The notes beneath the pieces were generated by a model that was given only the letters and a program-made list of their open reading frames with translations, was not told the origin of the DNA and searched no databases. A DNA stretch of 64,000 bases from Mesorhizobium koreense (lineage in GTDB: Bacteria; Pseudomonadota; Alphaproteobacteria; Rhizobiales; Rhizobiaceae): positions 558,001 to 622,000 of the forward strand of contig NZ_CP134228.1 in assembly GCF_031656215.1 (NCBI RefSeq), read 5' to 3'. The translations under genes were made by a program, and so were the position numbers. Below, in pieces: positions 39,543 to 49,389 of the stretch. Within the stretch, counting starts at the first letter, position 1, and every line of letters begins with the position of its first letter.

Positions 39543-42500
39543 GATCGTCGCGCTTCCGGCGGCGGCGGTATCGTAGAAATTGATGTAGCCTTGCGTATTA
39601 GCGATCGTTGCCGTTCCCGCCGAAGAAGCATCGTTGAAGCGTATGGTCGAGTGATCGCCCAGCGTGATGGCGAGGTCCCGGCGCTGGTGTTGTCGTTGAT
39701 GAAGGCGAGCGCGGCGCTATCCTTCACGTCCACGGCGCCGGTGCTGAGCGCGCCGGTGGCGGCTGCCGTGAGTTGTCCCTGCGAGATCGTGGTGCCTCCG
39801 TCATAGCTGCTGGCGTTCGACAGCGTCAGTACACCAGCTCCAGCCTTGGTCAGGCTGCCTGCGCCGGAGATCATACCGTTCAGCGCCAGGTCGGCATCGG
39901 CCTGGAACGTGCCGCCGCCCGCGTCCAACGTGATGTTACGTGCCGTCGTCAGGTCCGCTGTGTTCCGCAGCGTACCGCCATCGAAGGTCAGGTCGCCGGA
40001 CGCATCGCCAAGATTGGCGTCGGAGGAAACCGACACTGTTCCGCCGAAAAGCTGCGTGCCGCCGGTATAGGTGTTGCTCCCTTTCAGAACGAGCGTGCCG
40101 CCGCCGACTTTCTTCAGGCTGTTCCCTGTTCCGTCGGCGATGGTGGAGGCGATGGTCGTGGAGACACCATTGTCGATATTGAGCGTGCCTGTGGTTCCCG
40201 TCGCGGGTGACAACGCGAGCGTACCGCCAGTGAGCTCATAGTCATCGGTCTTGAACTGAAGCGTGTCAAAGCTTTGCGTGCCGTCGACCGTCACCGTGCC
40301 GGCGCTGCCCGCGAACACGCCGACTGTACCACCCCAGCTGCCATTGGCGCCGCCGGCGCTGTCGGTCCAGTTGTCGCCGGCCGAGTTCCAGGTGCCGTCA
40401 CCGCCGTCGACCGTGCCGTTGGCGGTGGTATTCGTGCCATCCCAGAACAGCATTGTCTGCCCGGCTGCGAGCACCGACAGATTGACCTGATGGGGCGTGT
40501 CGTAGCGGATGTCGGGACTGTTGGGGAAAAGCGGCGTGAAGCCGCCGGTGCCGGTGAGCGTGCCGCTATCGAACGTGCCCGTCAGCGTGCCGTCATAATT
40601 GAACAGCCGGTAATAGCCAGCCGCCGCGACGCGCGCGTCGAGCGCGCCGCCGAGCGTCAGGTTGTTGTGGACGTTGACGAGGTCGTTGCCGACGCCGCCG
40701 ACCACGCCCGGCGTGTTGAGTTCGAATATGGACGTCGAACCACTATTCAGCGCCAAATCGCCGTCGATCGTCAGCGTACCCGGCGAATTGCCTGCCGACA
40801 GCGTGCCATCAACTGTTACATTGCCTCCGATCGTGCCGCTGCCGCCCAGCGTGCCACCGGATTCGACATCGACCATCCCGCCCAGCGTCCCGTTCACCTT
40901 GAGAGTGCCGCCATGGACGATCGTGTCGCCGGAAAAACCGGAACTGTCACCGGTCAGGCTGGTAACGCCGGCATAATGAAGGACGAAGCCGTCGCCCGCA
41001 TTCATACTAACAAGCGGCGTGTCGAACACATAGGCGTCGCCCGTGTGGTTGAAATTGAGGCTGGCGCTGTCGTTGTAAAAGTCCATTTCCGGGGCATGGA
41101 GCGTACCGGGCGCTACGGCGTCGGCCGGGTTTGTCGAGGCGGCGCCGATATTGAGATCGGCGGAGCCGGTGGTGTTATTTAGGCTCATCCGGATCGTGTC
41201 ATGGGCATTTAGCACGCCACCGTCCGACACTGTGACCGCGCCTGTGGAGCCATCCCCGTATCCGGCTATGGTAAGAGTACCAATCTCCGCGCTCGACCCC
41301 GCGCCGTCGATCGAAAAAAGACCATTGCCCAATTGGCCCCAATTGCCTCCGCCGACGTTCAGGAAACTAAGAGAGGAAACGTGCCCGCCTTCGGTAACGG
41401 ACAAAGTCCCGTCACCGCCAAACCCTACACTTAAACCAGCGAAGCCACCTGCTATGTCCAGGCGCGATTGGTCGCCTTCGACGATGACGCTGCCCTTCGA
41501 TCCTGCCGAATTTCCTATAAGAAAGCTGTTGGCCGTGGATACCTTCCCACCATTGGTGATGAGGAGCGCGGCATCGTCGCCGGTGCTCTCGCCGACATAG
41601 TTCTCGCGCCCCGATACGTAATCCGGCTGGTCGAACGTGCCGCCGTCGACCGCCAGCGTACCGTCACGCACGGTGAAAATACCGATCTCATTGTCACTTG
41701 TCAGGGTCAGCGTGCCGGAGCCGCGTTTGGAAAACCGCCCGCTGCCGGAGATCGCGCCGGCATAGGTGAGCTCGCCGGTACGATCGAAGGTCAACGCGCC
41801 ATTGACGACGGCGTCGCTCGCCAGGCTACCTGTGTTGCCGCCATTGCCGATCTGAAGCGTGGCGCCGGCAATGACATTGGTCGTGCCGGTGTAGGTGTTC
41901 TCGCCGGTGAATATGGTGGGTCCGAGGAGCACGTTCACGGTTCCGGCGCCGCTGATACTCGGCGTAAACACGTAGCTGGAGGCTGTGTGCTTGAAATTGA
42001 TCGTCCCGTCGCCTTCGCCCAGGATGATCAAGGGCGTATCGATGGTCCCCGGCGCGGCCGCCGGATCACCGGCCGCGGCGCCGATATTGAGCGTACCGAC
42101 GCTGCCGGCCTGGCCGGCAATCGTTATCTGCGTTGCGGAAACCGTGCCGCCATCCGCCGCAGTCAGCGCCGCGTCGCCGGCGGCGCCTATCGTCAGCCTG
42201 TTCGCTAGCAGCAGGGTGCTGTTGCTGCCGTCAACGGCGACACGCCCCTGGCTACCCGGCGCGCTGGCGATCTGCATTGCTGGCGCGACCACCGATCCGC
42301 CATCGGTGATCTTAAGCTCGGCTTCGCCATTGTTGCCGACAACAAACGGGCCATTCACGTTCCAAACCGAGTCCGCACCGGTCACGTTGACCGTACCGTC
42401 GCCAGATCCTCCAACGCCGATATACGATCTACCGGAAGTGACTGCGCCGCCGTCAGTGATGGTGAGGCTACCGATGCCGTCGGTGCCGACGAGGAAATCA

Positions 42501-42895
42501 CCGGGAATGCTCCAGGCCGAGCCGGGTCCGGAAACTGTGGCGCTGCCCTGACTGCCCAAATCGTTGCCAATTCGCGCTTGCGTGCTGGATAGCGTGCCGC
42601 CATTGACGATCCTCAACTCGGCGATCCCGAATTGGGACACCAGCAACCACCCGGTGGCAGCATCGCCGCCATTGATCACAGGAGAATTGGGCGTGGCGGT
42701 ATCTATATTGACGTTATCAGACGCGTCCGGCACTAAGTTTGACCAGTTGCCCGCCTCGAACCAGTCTTCTGACACAGCGCCGGTCCAGCTTGTTTGGGAC
42801 CAGGCTGGACCGGCTAACACGCCTGCAAGCGCGGTGGAGCACAAAAGCGCGAGCATGCGCGCCGCCGAACGATGGTTAGCTGAAACGACCGCCAT
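39539..42895 (-). CDS. autotransporter, N-terminal part with signal and passenger (frameshifted)
   Basis: An outer-membrane autotransporter passenger of more than 1000 residues. A Sec signal ([20 protein letters not shown]) follows 13 extra residues. Then come repeated beta-helix strands of about 50 residues: [40 protein letters not shown] and [20 protein letters not shown], then PATR-type motifs ending in [12 protein letters not shown] or NTYTGGTQL. After [10 protein letters not shown] the frame turns into Arg/Ser-rich nonsense and ends at 39539, while the correct continuation ([16 protein letters not shown]) is one base away in the neighbouring frame. Full length would be about 1,780 residues. 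Likely an adhesin or matrix protein. Confidence 0.87.
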   Translation of the reverse strand: MAVVSANHRSAARMLALLCSTALAGVLAGPAWSQTSWTGAVSEDWFEAGNWSNLVPDASDNVNIDTATPNSPVINGGDAATGWLLVSQFGIAELRIVNGGTLSSTQARIGNDLGSQGSATVSGPGSAWSIPGDFLVGTDGIGSLTITDGGAVTSGRSYIGVGGSGDGTVNVTGADSVWNVNGPFVVGNNGEAELKITDGGSVVAPAMQIASAPGSQGRVAVDGSNSTLLLANRLTIGAAGDAALTAADGGTVSATQITIAGQAGSVGTLNIGAAAGDPAAAPGTIDTPLIILGEGDGTINFKHTASSYVFTPSISGAGTVNVLLGPTIFTGENTYTGTTNVIAGATLQIGNGGNTGSLASDAVVNGALTFDRTGELTYAGAISGSGRFSKRGSGTLTLTSDNEIGIFTVRDGTLAVDGGTFDQPDYVSGRENYVGESTGDDAALLITNGGKVSTANSFLIGNSAGSKGSVIVEGDQSRLDIAGGFAGLSVGFGGDGTLSVTEGGHVSSLSFLNVGGGNWGQLGNGLFSIDGAGSSAEIGTLTIAGYGDGSTGAVTVSDGGVLNAHDTIRMSLNNTTGSADLNIGAASTNPADAVAPGTLHAPEMDFYNDSASLNFNHTGDAYVFDTPLVSMNAGDGFVLHYAGVTSLTGDSSGFSGDTIVHGGTLKVNGTLGGMVDVESGGTLGGSGTIGGNVTVDGTLSAGNSPGTLTIDGDLALNSGSTSIFELNTPGVVGGVGNDLVNVHNNLTLGGALDARVAAAGYYRLFNYDGTLTGTFDSGTLTGTGGFTPLFPNSPDIRYDTPHQVNLSVLAAGQTMLFWDGTNTTANGTVDGGDGTWNSAGDNWTDSAGGANGSWGGTVGVFAGSAGTVTVDGTQSFDTLQFKTDDYELTGGTLALSPATGTTGTLNIDNGVSTTIASTIADGTGNSLKKVGGGTLVLKGSNTYTGGTQLFGGTVSVSSDANLGDASGDLTFDGGTLRNTADLTTARNITLDAGGGTFQADADLALNGMISGAGSLTKAGAGVLTLSNASSYDGGTTISQGQLTAAATGALSTGAVDVKDSAALAFINDNTSAGTSPSRWAITRPYASTMLLRRERQRSLIRKATSISTIPPPPEARRS

Positions 42896-43243
42896 GTTTC
42901 CCCCGCACGAATATGGCCGGGACCATCACAATGGCCGGCGGCTGCTTCATACGGCGGGTGAACGTTGCACGATCACGGGGCAACGCCTCCTCATGGCGTC
43001 GGCCCGCTCAATCCTTTCAGCTTTCGCGCCGCGGCCGAAACGCTCGACCGCGGCGGAAAGGTTCGCCGCATCAAATCCCACCATAAGGTCAATGTGTCCG
43101 CGAGTTCCACCGATCAATTCCAATGAATTCTGACCAATTCTTGCAATTGCCGGTCGCGCTTGCGCGTCCGTTCAACACCTGCAAAGTTCCGGCTTCGAAT
43201 CTGGACGAGGTTGCGGCAGGGGGCCCGGTGTGAAAGCGCAGGG
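42896..43243. other. divergent intergenic region, autotransporter/histidine kinase
   Basis: Promoters for both directions should lie in these 348 bases. An AT-richer patch with AATTC repeats (CAATTCCAATGAATTCTGAC, then CAATTCTTGCAATTGCC at about 43115-43153) stands out against the local GC level and might bind a regulator. No gene or terminator was recognised. Confidence 0.5.
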
Positions 43244-44692
43244 ATGCTTGATCTCAAGACGGTTCTGGTCGTCACGCTGGCGACGGCAAGCCTGCAGGCC
43301 GTCGCCTGGATATTCGTCTGGCGGGCATGGCGTCGTCTCTACGAACTGAAATTCCTGGCCGCAGGCTTCATCGCCATCGCGGCGGGTGTGTTGCTCATGC
43401 TCGTGCGCGCCGAACAGCCGCCTGCATGGGCGATCGTGCTCACCAACACAATCATCAAGCTCGGCCTCGTGCTTCTCGCCGAGGGGCTTGCCCGTTTCCT
43501 CGGGCAGCCGCGCTATAGCTGGGTCGGCGTCTCGCTACTGGCTTTCCATGTCGTGTGCTGGAGCGTAGCCGTCGCGCTCGATCCGGACAATCTGGCGATC
43601 CGCATCCACACGTCCACCCTGTTCACCGTGGCCCTGATGTCGGTGATGTGCCTTGGGCTTGTGCGCGACCGGACGCAACCGCCGTTGCTGCGCTGGATCA
43701 CGATCGCTTTGCTCGTTGAGTACATGGCGGCCTCCATCGTCCAGAGCGTCATCGAATACCGCCTGCCAGCCGATTTCCAGAGCGGCCCCGTGCTGGCCGA
43801 CCGCAATGCCTGGTATCTGCTGCAGGGCACGCTCTTCCTGATCGCGTTTTTCGCCTGCCTGCTCTTCATGGTCAGCTCGCGGCTGTCCGCCGACTTGCGT
43901 GAGAAAAACGCCGCCTTGTCGCGGGAGGTGCAGGAACGGCGGCGGCTGGAACGCCAATTGAATGCAAGCCTGGAGACCGAGCGCGCGCTGCGCGACGAGC
44001 AGACGGATTTCATGCGGGTCGTCAGCCACGAATTCCGCACGCCGCTCGCCGTCATCCGCAACGCCGTCGACATGATCGGCCTTGTCGGTAACAGGCCGCC
44101 TGGAGCGACGAAGGAGCGGATTGCTGGCATCGGCGAGGCGCTCGATCGCCTGTTCTCGCTGATCGACCGCTTTATGGCCAACGACCGCGACAGCGGCTTC
44201 CAGCCGGAGCCGATACGGGCCGGTTCCCTCATCGCCGACGTGCGTCTGCATTTCGGCATGACCGGACGCGGCGAGCGCCTGGTTTTCAGGGCGGATGACG
44301 ACGCGGTTTCTCTCTTCGCCGATCCCGAAATGCTGGCGACCGTCCTTATCGACCTCATCGACAATGCGCTCAAATATTCACCGGAAGACCAGCCGGTCGA
44401 CATCGATGCCCGGAAGGAGGGTCGATGCGTCGTCATCCGGATTCGCGATCGCGGCATCGGCATTCCGCAAGCCGAGCTTCACAAGATCGGCCGGCGCTTC
44501 TTCCGGGCCTCCAATACGGTGGCGGGGACAGGGACCGGGCTCGGCCTCTACACGTCGCGCAAGCTGCTCGCCTATCACGACGGCACATTGCAGCTACTCG
44601 CCAACGACGACCGGGGCATAACAGCCGTCGTGAGGCTGCCCCTGTCAGAAGCAGCGGCGGATCGGCTCATGCCGGAGGAACTGACGGCATGA
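43244..44692 (+). CDS. membrane sensor histidine kinase
   Basis: A 482-residue kinase. Residues 1-212 hold seven hydrophobic helices with short loops, a MASE-like integral membrane sensor without a large periplasmic domain. A coiled linker (220-255, EKNAALSREVQERRRLERQL) leads to HisKA with phospho-acceptor H262 (VSHEFRTPLAVIRNAVDM). The ATPase domain has DNALKYSP, RDRGIGIPQAEL and GTGTGLGLYTSRKL. The ATG at 43244 is preceded by GCGCAGGG. The gene overlaps the response regulator by ATGA. Being divergent from the autotransporter, it may control that gene; this is inference. Confidence 0.92.
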   Translation: MLDLKTVLVVTLATASLQAVAWIFVWRAWRRLYELKFLAAGFIAIAAGVLLMLVRAEQPPAWAIVLTNTIIKLGLVLLAEGLARFLGQPRYSWVGVSLLAFHVVCWSVAVALDPDNLAIRIHTSTLFTVALMSVMCLGLVRDRTQPPLLRWITIALLVEYMAASIVQSVIEYRLPADFQSGPVLADRNAWYLLQGTLFLIAFFACLLFMVSSRLSADLREKNAALSREVQERRRLERQLNASLETERALRDEQTDFMRVVSHEFRTPLAVIRNAVDMIGLVGNRPPGATKERIAGIGEALDRLFSLIDRFMANDRDSGFQPEPIRAGSLIADVRLHFGMTGRGERLVFRADDDAVSLFADPEMLATVLIDLIDNALKYSPEDQPVDIDARKEGRCVVIRIRDRGIGIPQAELHKIGRRFFRASNTVAGTGTGLGLYTSRKLLAYHDGTLQLLANDDRGITAVVRLPLSEAAADRLMPEELTA

Positions 44693-45384
44693 CATATATC
44701 CTGATCGTCGAGGACGAGCCGCGGCTGCGCAAGGACCTTACCGACTTCCTGGAACTGACGGGCTTCACGGCAGAAGGCGTCGGAACCGCGCGGGAACTGC
44801 GCCAGGCGCTCACGGACGGCAGCTCTCCCGCCGTCATTGTCCTCGACGTCGGACTGCCCGACGGGAACGGATTCGAACTGGCCGCAGAAATCCGCAAGTC
44901 GCATGCCTGCGGCATCGTCATGCTGACTGCGCTCGGCGGCAGCGACGATCGTATCCGTGGGTTCGAAAGCGGCGCAGACATCTATCTCGTCAAGGACAGC
45001 ACGTTGCGGGAGATCGAAGCCGCGATCCGCAGCTTGTTGCGACGGACGGGCAACCTGCCCGAGGTCGCGCCCGACGTTGACGACCGGTGGGTGCTGGACG
45101 GCAAAAACTGGATGCTGATCGCGCCCAACCGTTGTTCGCTCAGGCTTACCGCGACCGAATTCGCCTTCATGAACGTTCTATGCAGCCGCTCCGGCGAGAT
45201 CTGCGAGCGTGCGGAGCTGATGGGAATCGTCGCTCGCCCGAAATCCAACTTCGATAGTCGGCATCTCGACGCCGTCGTCAGCCGCCTGCGCCGCAAGCTG
45301 GAGGAACGCACCGAGCTTCCGGCGCCCATCAAAGCCGTCTACGGCGTCGGCTACACCTTCACCGCCACGGCCGTCGTGCAATGA
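44689..45384 (+). CDS. OmpR-family response regulator
   Basis: A 231-residue regulator. The receiver has VEDEPRLRKD, phospho-acceptor D53 (VIVLDVGLPDGNGFEL), MLTALG and K102 (YLVKD). The C-terminal winged helix is OmpR-like (LTATEFAFMNVLCSRSGEIC, SRHLDAVVSRLRRKLE, VYGVGYTF). The ATG at 44689 is contained in the kinase stop (ATGA), so kinase and regulator are coupled and form one signalling pair. Confidence 0.93.
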   Translation: MTYILIVEDEPRLRKDLTDFLELTGFTAEGVGTARELRQALTDGSSPAVIVLDVGLPDGNGFELAAEIRKSHACGIVMLTALGGSDDRIRGFESGADIYLVKDSTLREIEAAIRSLLRRTGNLPEVAPDVDDRWVLDGKNWMLIAPNRCSLRLTATEFAFMNVLCSRSGEICERAELMGIVARPKSNFDSRHLDAVVSRLRRKLEERTELPAPIKAVYGVGYTFTATAVVQ

Positions 45385-45412
45385 CCGCCGGCTTCCGGCG
45401 CGTTTCGAGGCC

Positions 45413-45440
45413 TTGACACGCACTGACATCCGTCTAACAT
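45413..45440 (+). promoter_or_regulatory. sigma-70-like promoter of the DapA-like/GntR operon
   Basis: TTGACA (45413-45418), 16 bases, TAACAT (45435-45440). It lies 29 bases after the response regulator stop and 26 bases before the next start codon. The -10 box overlaps the repeated AACAT motif that may be the GntR operator. Confidence 0.6.
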
Positions 45441-45467
45441 GTTAGTTGCAACATAGTTGGGCAACAT
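45435..45467. promoter_or_regulatory. putative GntR/FCD operator with phased AACAT repeats
   Basis: AACAT recurs at 45436, 45450 and 45463, and the stretch contains two palindromes, TAACATGTTA (45435-45444) and GTTGCAAC (45445-45452), then GTTGGGCAAC. It overlaps the -10 box and reaches the start codon of the DapA-like gene, so binding would block transcription. The GntR/FCD regulator encoded downstream is the likely ligand-responsive protein. Confidence 0.5.
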
Positions 45468-46350
45468 GAAATCCGATCGAATATTCGGTCTATCCGCAGC
45501 GCTGGTAACGCCCTTTGCCGCTGACGGAAGTGTCGACGCGGCGCGCCTGGTGTCGCACGCCGGAAAGGTTCTCGCGGAAGGCTGCGACAGCTTCACATTG
45601 TTCGGGACCACCGGCGAGGGGTATGGCCTCAGCATGAAGGAGCGCGAGGCAATCCTGGCGGCCGTTGCCGGAACCGATCTCGACATGGGCGACAAGATCT
45701 ATGCAGGGGTCTCCGCCGTCTCCATCGACGACGCGGTGTCCCAGTCGAAGCTTGCGCTCGACGCGGACGTGCGGGGCCTGCTTTTCGCGCCACCCTTCTA
45801 TCTGAAAGGCGTGGAGGACGAGGGGCTCTACGCCTGGTTCTCGCGCGCCATCGAACGTATCGGACGGATGGCGCGGGGCATCATCCTCTATCACATCCCA
45901 GGCCAGACCTCGGTTCCGATTTCCGTCGAACTGGTGTCGCGGCTGAAAAAGAGCTTCCCTGGCGTCATCATCGGCGTCAAGGATTCGTCCGGACGCTGGG
46001 AGGACGCGCAAGCCTTCCTGCGCGAGCACGGCGAATTGGCGATCCTTATCGGCGATGAACGCCTCCTGGCGCGTGCCGTCCGCGCCGGCGCACAGGGCTC
46101 CATCTGCGGGCTCGCCAACGTCGCGCCCGGCCTGCTCAGGCCCGTCATCCACGAAGGCAAGGACAGCGACAAGGTCGTCAGGCTTGTCGACATGATCTGC
46201 CGCCTGCCTGTATTGCCGACCGTGAAGGCGCTGACCGCCCATGTCCGCAAGGATGGCGGCTATGGGAGGATGCGGCCGCCCGCCACCGATCTCGATCCGG
46301 CGCTCGCGCGAAAGGCGGCGGCCGAATTCGACACGATCCTGGCAACGTGA
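45466..46350 (+). CDS. dihydrodipicolinate synthase-family aldolase
   Basis: A 294-residue class I lyase of the DapA/NanA/KDG-aldolase superfamily. The Schiff-base Lys is K172 (GVKDSSGRW) and the partner Tyr is Y142 (LYHIPGQT). The substrate loop FGTTGEGYGLS matches the GTTGE motif. It has SGR after the Lys and a Thr/Ser pattern unlike true DapA, so a sugar-acid or 2-keto-3-deoxy aldolase or dehydratase is more likely than lysine synthesis. It lies in one cluster with a GntR/FCD regulator and a sugar importer. ATG at 45466 is preferred to a TTG three codons earlier. Confidence 0.88.
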   Translation: MKSDRIFGLSAALVTPFAADGSVDAARLVSHAGKVLAEGCDSFTLFGTTGEGYGLSMKEREAILAAVAGTDLDMGDKIYAGVSAVSIDDAVSQSKLALDADVRGLLFAPPFYLKGVEDEGLYAWFSRAIERIGRMARGIILYHIPGQTSVPISVELVSRLKKSFPGVIIGVKDSSGRWEDAQAFLREHGELAILIGDERLLARAVRAGAQGSICGLANVAPGLLRPVIHEGKDSDKVVRLVDMICRLPVLPTVKALTAHVRKDGGYGRMRPPATDLDPALARKAAAEFDTILAT

Positions 46351-46365
46351 CCAACGAGAGGCGGG

Positions 46366-47040
46366 ATGAGCAATCCAATGCAGACCCGCGCCAGTGAAGG
46401 CCAGAATCTCCGCGACCAGGCCTATCGCGGCTACACGAAGAGCCTGCTCGAACAGCAAATCAGGCCCGGCCAGTTCATCACCCAGCGCGAACTTGTGCAG
46501 ATCACCGGCTTTCCGCTCGGATCAATCCGCGAACTTGTACCGAGGCTCGAAGCGGAGGGGCTGATCCGCACCGTCCCGCAGCGCGGTATGCAGGTTCCGC
46601 AGGTGGATCTGGCATTGGTGCGCAATGCCTTCCAGTTCCGCGCCTTCCTGGAGGAGCCGGCGGCGCGGCTGTTCGCCCGTGATGCCTCCGCCGACGCGAT
46701 CGCCGCCTTGCGCGAAAGCCACGAGCGCATCCTCTCACGGCACGAGGCCGGCGACGACGCCAACCTGATGGAAGACGCCGAGGCGGTGGACCTCAGCCTG
46801 CACGAGGCGATCATCGACCTGCAGAAAAACGAGATCCTGAGCAACGCGTATCGGGTGAACTGGATCAAGATCAAATTGATCCGGCTGGCCGAAACACGTT
46901 TATATGTGCCCATGATCCCTGCGGTGATGGGAGAGCACCTGAGGATAATCGAAACGTTCGAACGGCGCGATGAGGATGAAGCGTCACGGGCCATTGCAAG
47001 TCATATCGAGACCGCGCGGCGCAGGGCGGTGGAATTTTAA
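46366..47040 (+). CDS. GntR-family regulator, FCD subfamily
   Basis: A 224-residue regulator. The winged helix (residues 18-75) includes QFITQRELVQITGFPLGSIR, and the all-helical FCD domain carries the metal-binding pattern with Asp and His (DLSLHEAIIDLQKNEIL, then a late His in SHIETARRR). FCD regulators bind organic acids such as sugar acids. It stands 16 bases after the aldolase and before the sugar importer, so it probably controls the whole cluster. Start ATG at 46366 behind GAGAGGCGGG. Confidence 0.9.
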   Translation: MSNPMQTRASEGQNLRDQAYRGYTKSLLEQQIRPGQFITQRELVQITGFPLGSIRELVPRLEAEGLIRTVPQRGMQVPQVDLALVRNAFQFRAFLEEPAARLFARDASADAIAALRESHERILSRHEAGDDANLMEDAEAVDLSLHEAIIDLQKNEILSNAYRVNWIKIKLIRLAETRLYVPMIPAVMGEHLRIIETFERRDEDEASRAIASHIETARRRAVEF

Positions 47041-47128
47041 CTCCGGAGGCAGTCGGCCGCGTCGGGTGCTCGCAGCCCGGCAAGGCGAACGAAACAACGC
47101 GAGAATACGAAAACAGATGGAGGAGACG

Positions 47129-48463
47129 ATGACCAAGAATGTGTTCAGGGCGACCAGGCGAGAATTCCTTGCCGGCGCCGCGGGCCTGGGGGCCGCTGCG
47201 ATGTTCGGCGGCCGGCCTGCCTTTTCCGCCGATGTGGACTGGAAGAAGTTTTCCGGCCAGACGCTCGACGTCAACCTCGTGAAGAGCCCGCGAAGCGAGA
47301 CGCTCCTCAAATACATGTCCGAATTCGAGGAAATGACGGGCATGAAGGTCAATGCCGAGGCGACGCCGGAACAGCAGCAGCGCCAGAAGACCGTGATCGA
47401 ATTGAGTTCCGGCAAGCCGAGTTTCGACGTGGTGCATCTCAGCTATCACGTCCAGAAGCGGCAGTTCGAGAAGGCCGGCTGGCTGGCCGACATCGGCGGC
47501 TACCTCAAGGATCCGTCGCTTACCGACGCGGGGCTGACCGAAGCCGATTTCGCCCAGGCGGGTCTCGATTTCGCCAAGGACAGCGACGGCACGCTCCGCT
47601 CGCTGCCGTTCTCGGTCGATTACTGGATCATCTACTGGAACAAGGAACTATTCGAGGCCAAGGGCATAAATTATCCCGCGTCCTTCGACGACATGATGAA
47701 GGCGGCCGAAGCGATCACCGACAGGGACAAGAACGTCTTCGGTTTCGTGGCGCGCGGCCTGAAGAACGCCAACGTGCCTGTCTGGACATCGCTGATGCTC
47801 GGCTTCGACAAATACTCGGTCGAGAAAGGCCAATTGCAGACCGAAACGCCGGAAGCGATCGAAGCCGCGAAGATATTCCAGCGGCTGATGACGAAGTCGG
47901 CGCCTCCCGGCGTGGCCGGCTTCAACTGGGCGGAGTCGCAATCGGCCTTCCTGCAAGGCAGGATCGGCATGTGGTTCGACGGCGTCGGATTCGCACCGCC
48001 GCTGGAGGATCCCAACAAGTCGCGCGTGGTCGGAAAGGTCGGCTACGGCATCATGCCGAAAGGACCGAAGGCGCATGCTTCGGGCACATTCGGCGACGGG
48101 ATCGGCGTTACCGCGGCCAGCCAGAAGAAAGAGGCGGCCTATCTGTTCTGCCAATGGGCGGTGTCGCCGATCATGGGCGCACGGCTCCTGCAGGCTGGGG
48201 CAGGCGTGCCGTTCCGCAAGTCGATCCTCAACGACCCGAAGGTCCGCGAGGGCGTCACGATGCCCAGCGACTGGGTGGACGCCGTCGTCGGCTCGGGCGA
48301 GATCAGCCGGCTGGCGCTGCCGGTCATCATTCCGGTGACCGAGTTCCGCGACGTCTTCGGCGTCGCGCTTACCAACATGATTTCGGGCAGCGATCCGGCC
48401 GATGAACTGAAGAAGGCGACCGAAGCGTTCAAGCCAGTGCTCGAAAAGAGCGAAAAGGCCTGA
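47129..48463 (+). CDS. sugar ABC transporter substrate-binding protein (CUT1)
   Basis: A 444-residue family 1 extracellular solute-binding protein. The N-terminus has a twin-arginine signal (ATRREFLAGAAGLG) ending near AFSAD. The core has FDVVHLSYHVQKRQFEKAGW, LPFSVDYWIIYWNKELFEAKG and AGFNWAESQSAFLQGRIGMW, as in glycerol-phosphate, oligosaccharide or sugar-acid receptors. The start at 47129 is directed by GGAGGAG; a start four codons earlier would bury that site. TGATG coupling to the first permease. With a DapA-like lyase upstream the ligand may be a sugar acid or oligosaccharide. Confidence 0.92.
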   Translation: MTKNVFRATRREFLAGAAGLGAAAMFGGRPAFSADVDWKKFSGQTLDVNLVKSPRSETLLKYMSEFEEMTGMKVNAEATPEQQQRQKTVIELSSGKPSFDVVHLSYHVQKRQFEKAGWLADIGGYLKDPSLTDAGLTEADFAQAGLDFAKDSDGTLRSLPFSVDYWIIYWNKELFEAKGINYPASFDDMMKAAEAITDRDKNVFGFVARGLKNANVPVWTSLMLGFDKYSVEKGQLQTETPEAIEAAKIFQRLMTKSAPPGVAGFNWAESQSAFLQGRIGMWFDGVGFAPPLEDPNKSRVVGKVGYGIMPKGPKAHASGTFGDGIGVTAASQKKEAAYLFCQWAVSPIMGARLLQAGAGVPFRKSILNDPKVREGVTMPSDWVDAVVGSGEISRLALPVIIPVTEFRDVFGVALTNMISGSDPADELKKATEAFKPVLEKSEKA

Positions 48464-49389
48464 TGGCCGATTTGGCGCAGGCATCGGGCAGCGAGGAATT
48501 GGTGGGCCGGCGTTTCAGGCTGGCCCCCAACTACTGGCCGTTCGTGCTGCCGGCGCTGATCGTGGTGCTGGCAGTCATCATCTTTCCCTGGGCATTCACG
48601 ATCTGGATGAGCGCCAACGAGTGGACCCTCGGCCAGGGCCGCAGTTTCGTGGGTCTGGCGAACTACGCGCATCTCTGGAGCGATGAGCGGTTCTGGGAAT
48701 CGCTCGTGCACACGCTTTACTACACGGTGATGTCGGTGGTCGCGCCGGTGGTCCTCGGCACGTTCTCGGCTCTCGTCTTCAATGCACGCTTTCCGCTGCG
48801 CGGTTTTCTGCGCAGCATTTTCGTCATGCCGATGATGGCGACTCCGGTGGCCATCTCGCTGGTATGGACCATGATGTTCCATCCGCAGCTCGGCGTGCTC
48901 AACTATCTGCTGTCGCTCGTGGGCATTCCGGCCCAGGAGTGGATCTTCAATCCGAGGACCGTCATTCCCTCCCTCGTCGCGGTGGAGACATGGCAGTGGA
49001 CGCCGCTGATCATGCTGATCGTGCTCGGCGGGCTGGCTTCGGTGCCGCGGGAACCTTACGAGAGCGCCGAGATCGACGGCGCCAACGCATGGCAGCAGTT
49101 CCGTTACCTGACGCTGCCGATGATCGCGCCCTTCATCATGGTCGCGACGATCATTCGCACCATCGATGCGTTGAAGAGCTTCGACATCATCTACGCGATG
49201 ACGCAAGGCGGCCCGGGCACGGCCTCGGAGACAATCAACATCTACCTCTTCAACACCGCCTTCGCCTACTACAACATCGGCTACTCGTCGGCGATGGTGA
49301 TCGTCTTTTTCGTGCTTATCATCGTGCTCTCGATGGTGCTGCTCATGATCAGGTCGCGCATGCAGTGGTCGGAGGCAAAAACCAGATGA
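48463..49389 (+). CDS. sugar ABC transporter permease 1 (CUT1, MalF/UgpA type)
   Basis: A 308-residue permease with six helices after a short N-terminal tail. The EAA motif, which docks the ATPase, is EPYESAEIDGANAWQQFRYLTLP near residue 197. Other marks are YTVMSVVAPVVLGTFSALVF and IYAMTQGGPGTASETINIYL. Its stop overlaps the second permease start as ATGA. Confidence 0.93.
   Translation: MADLAQASGSEELVGRRFRLAPNYWPFVLPALIVVLAVIIFPWAFTIWMSANEWTLGQGRSFVGLANYAHLWSDERFWESLVHTLYYTVMSVVAPVVLGTFSALVFNARFPLRGFLRSIFVMPMMATPVAISLVWTMMFHPQLGVLNYLLSLVGIPAQEWIFNPRTVIPSLVAVETWQWTPLIMLIVLGGLASVPREPYESAEIDGANAWQQFRYLTLPMIAPFIMVATIIRTIDALKSFDIIYAMTQGGPGTASETINIYLFNTAFAYYNIGYSSAMVIVFFVLIIVLSMVLLMIRSRMQWSEAKTR

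Noticed and set aside
38313-39806. Plus-strand open frame of 497 codons opposite the autotransporter
   Set aside because: Repeat-rich antisense of the passenger region; no signal, domain or ribosome site.
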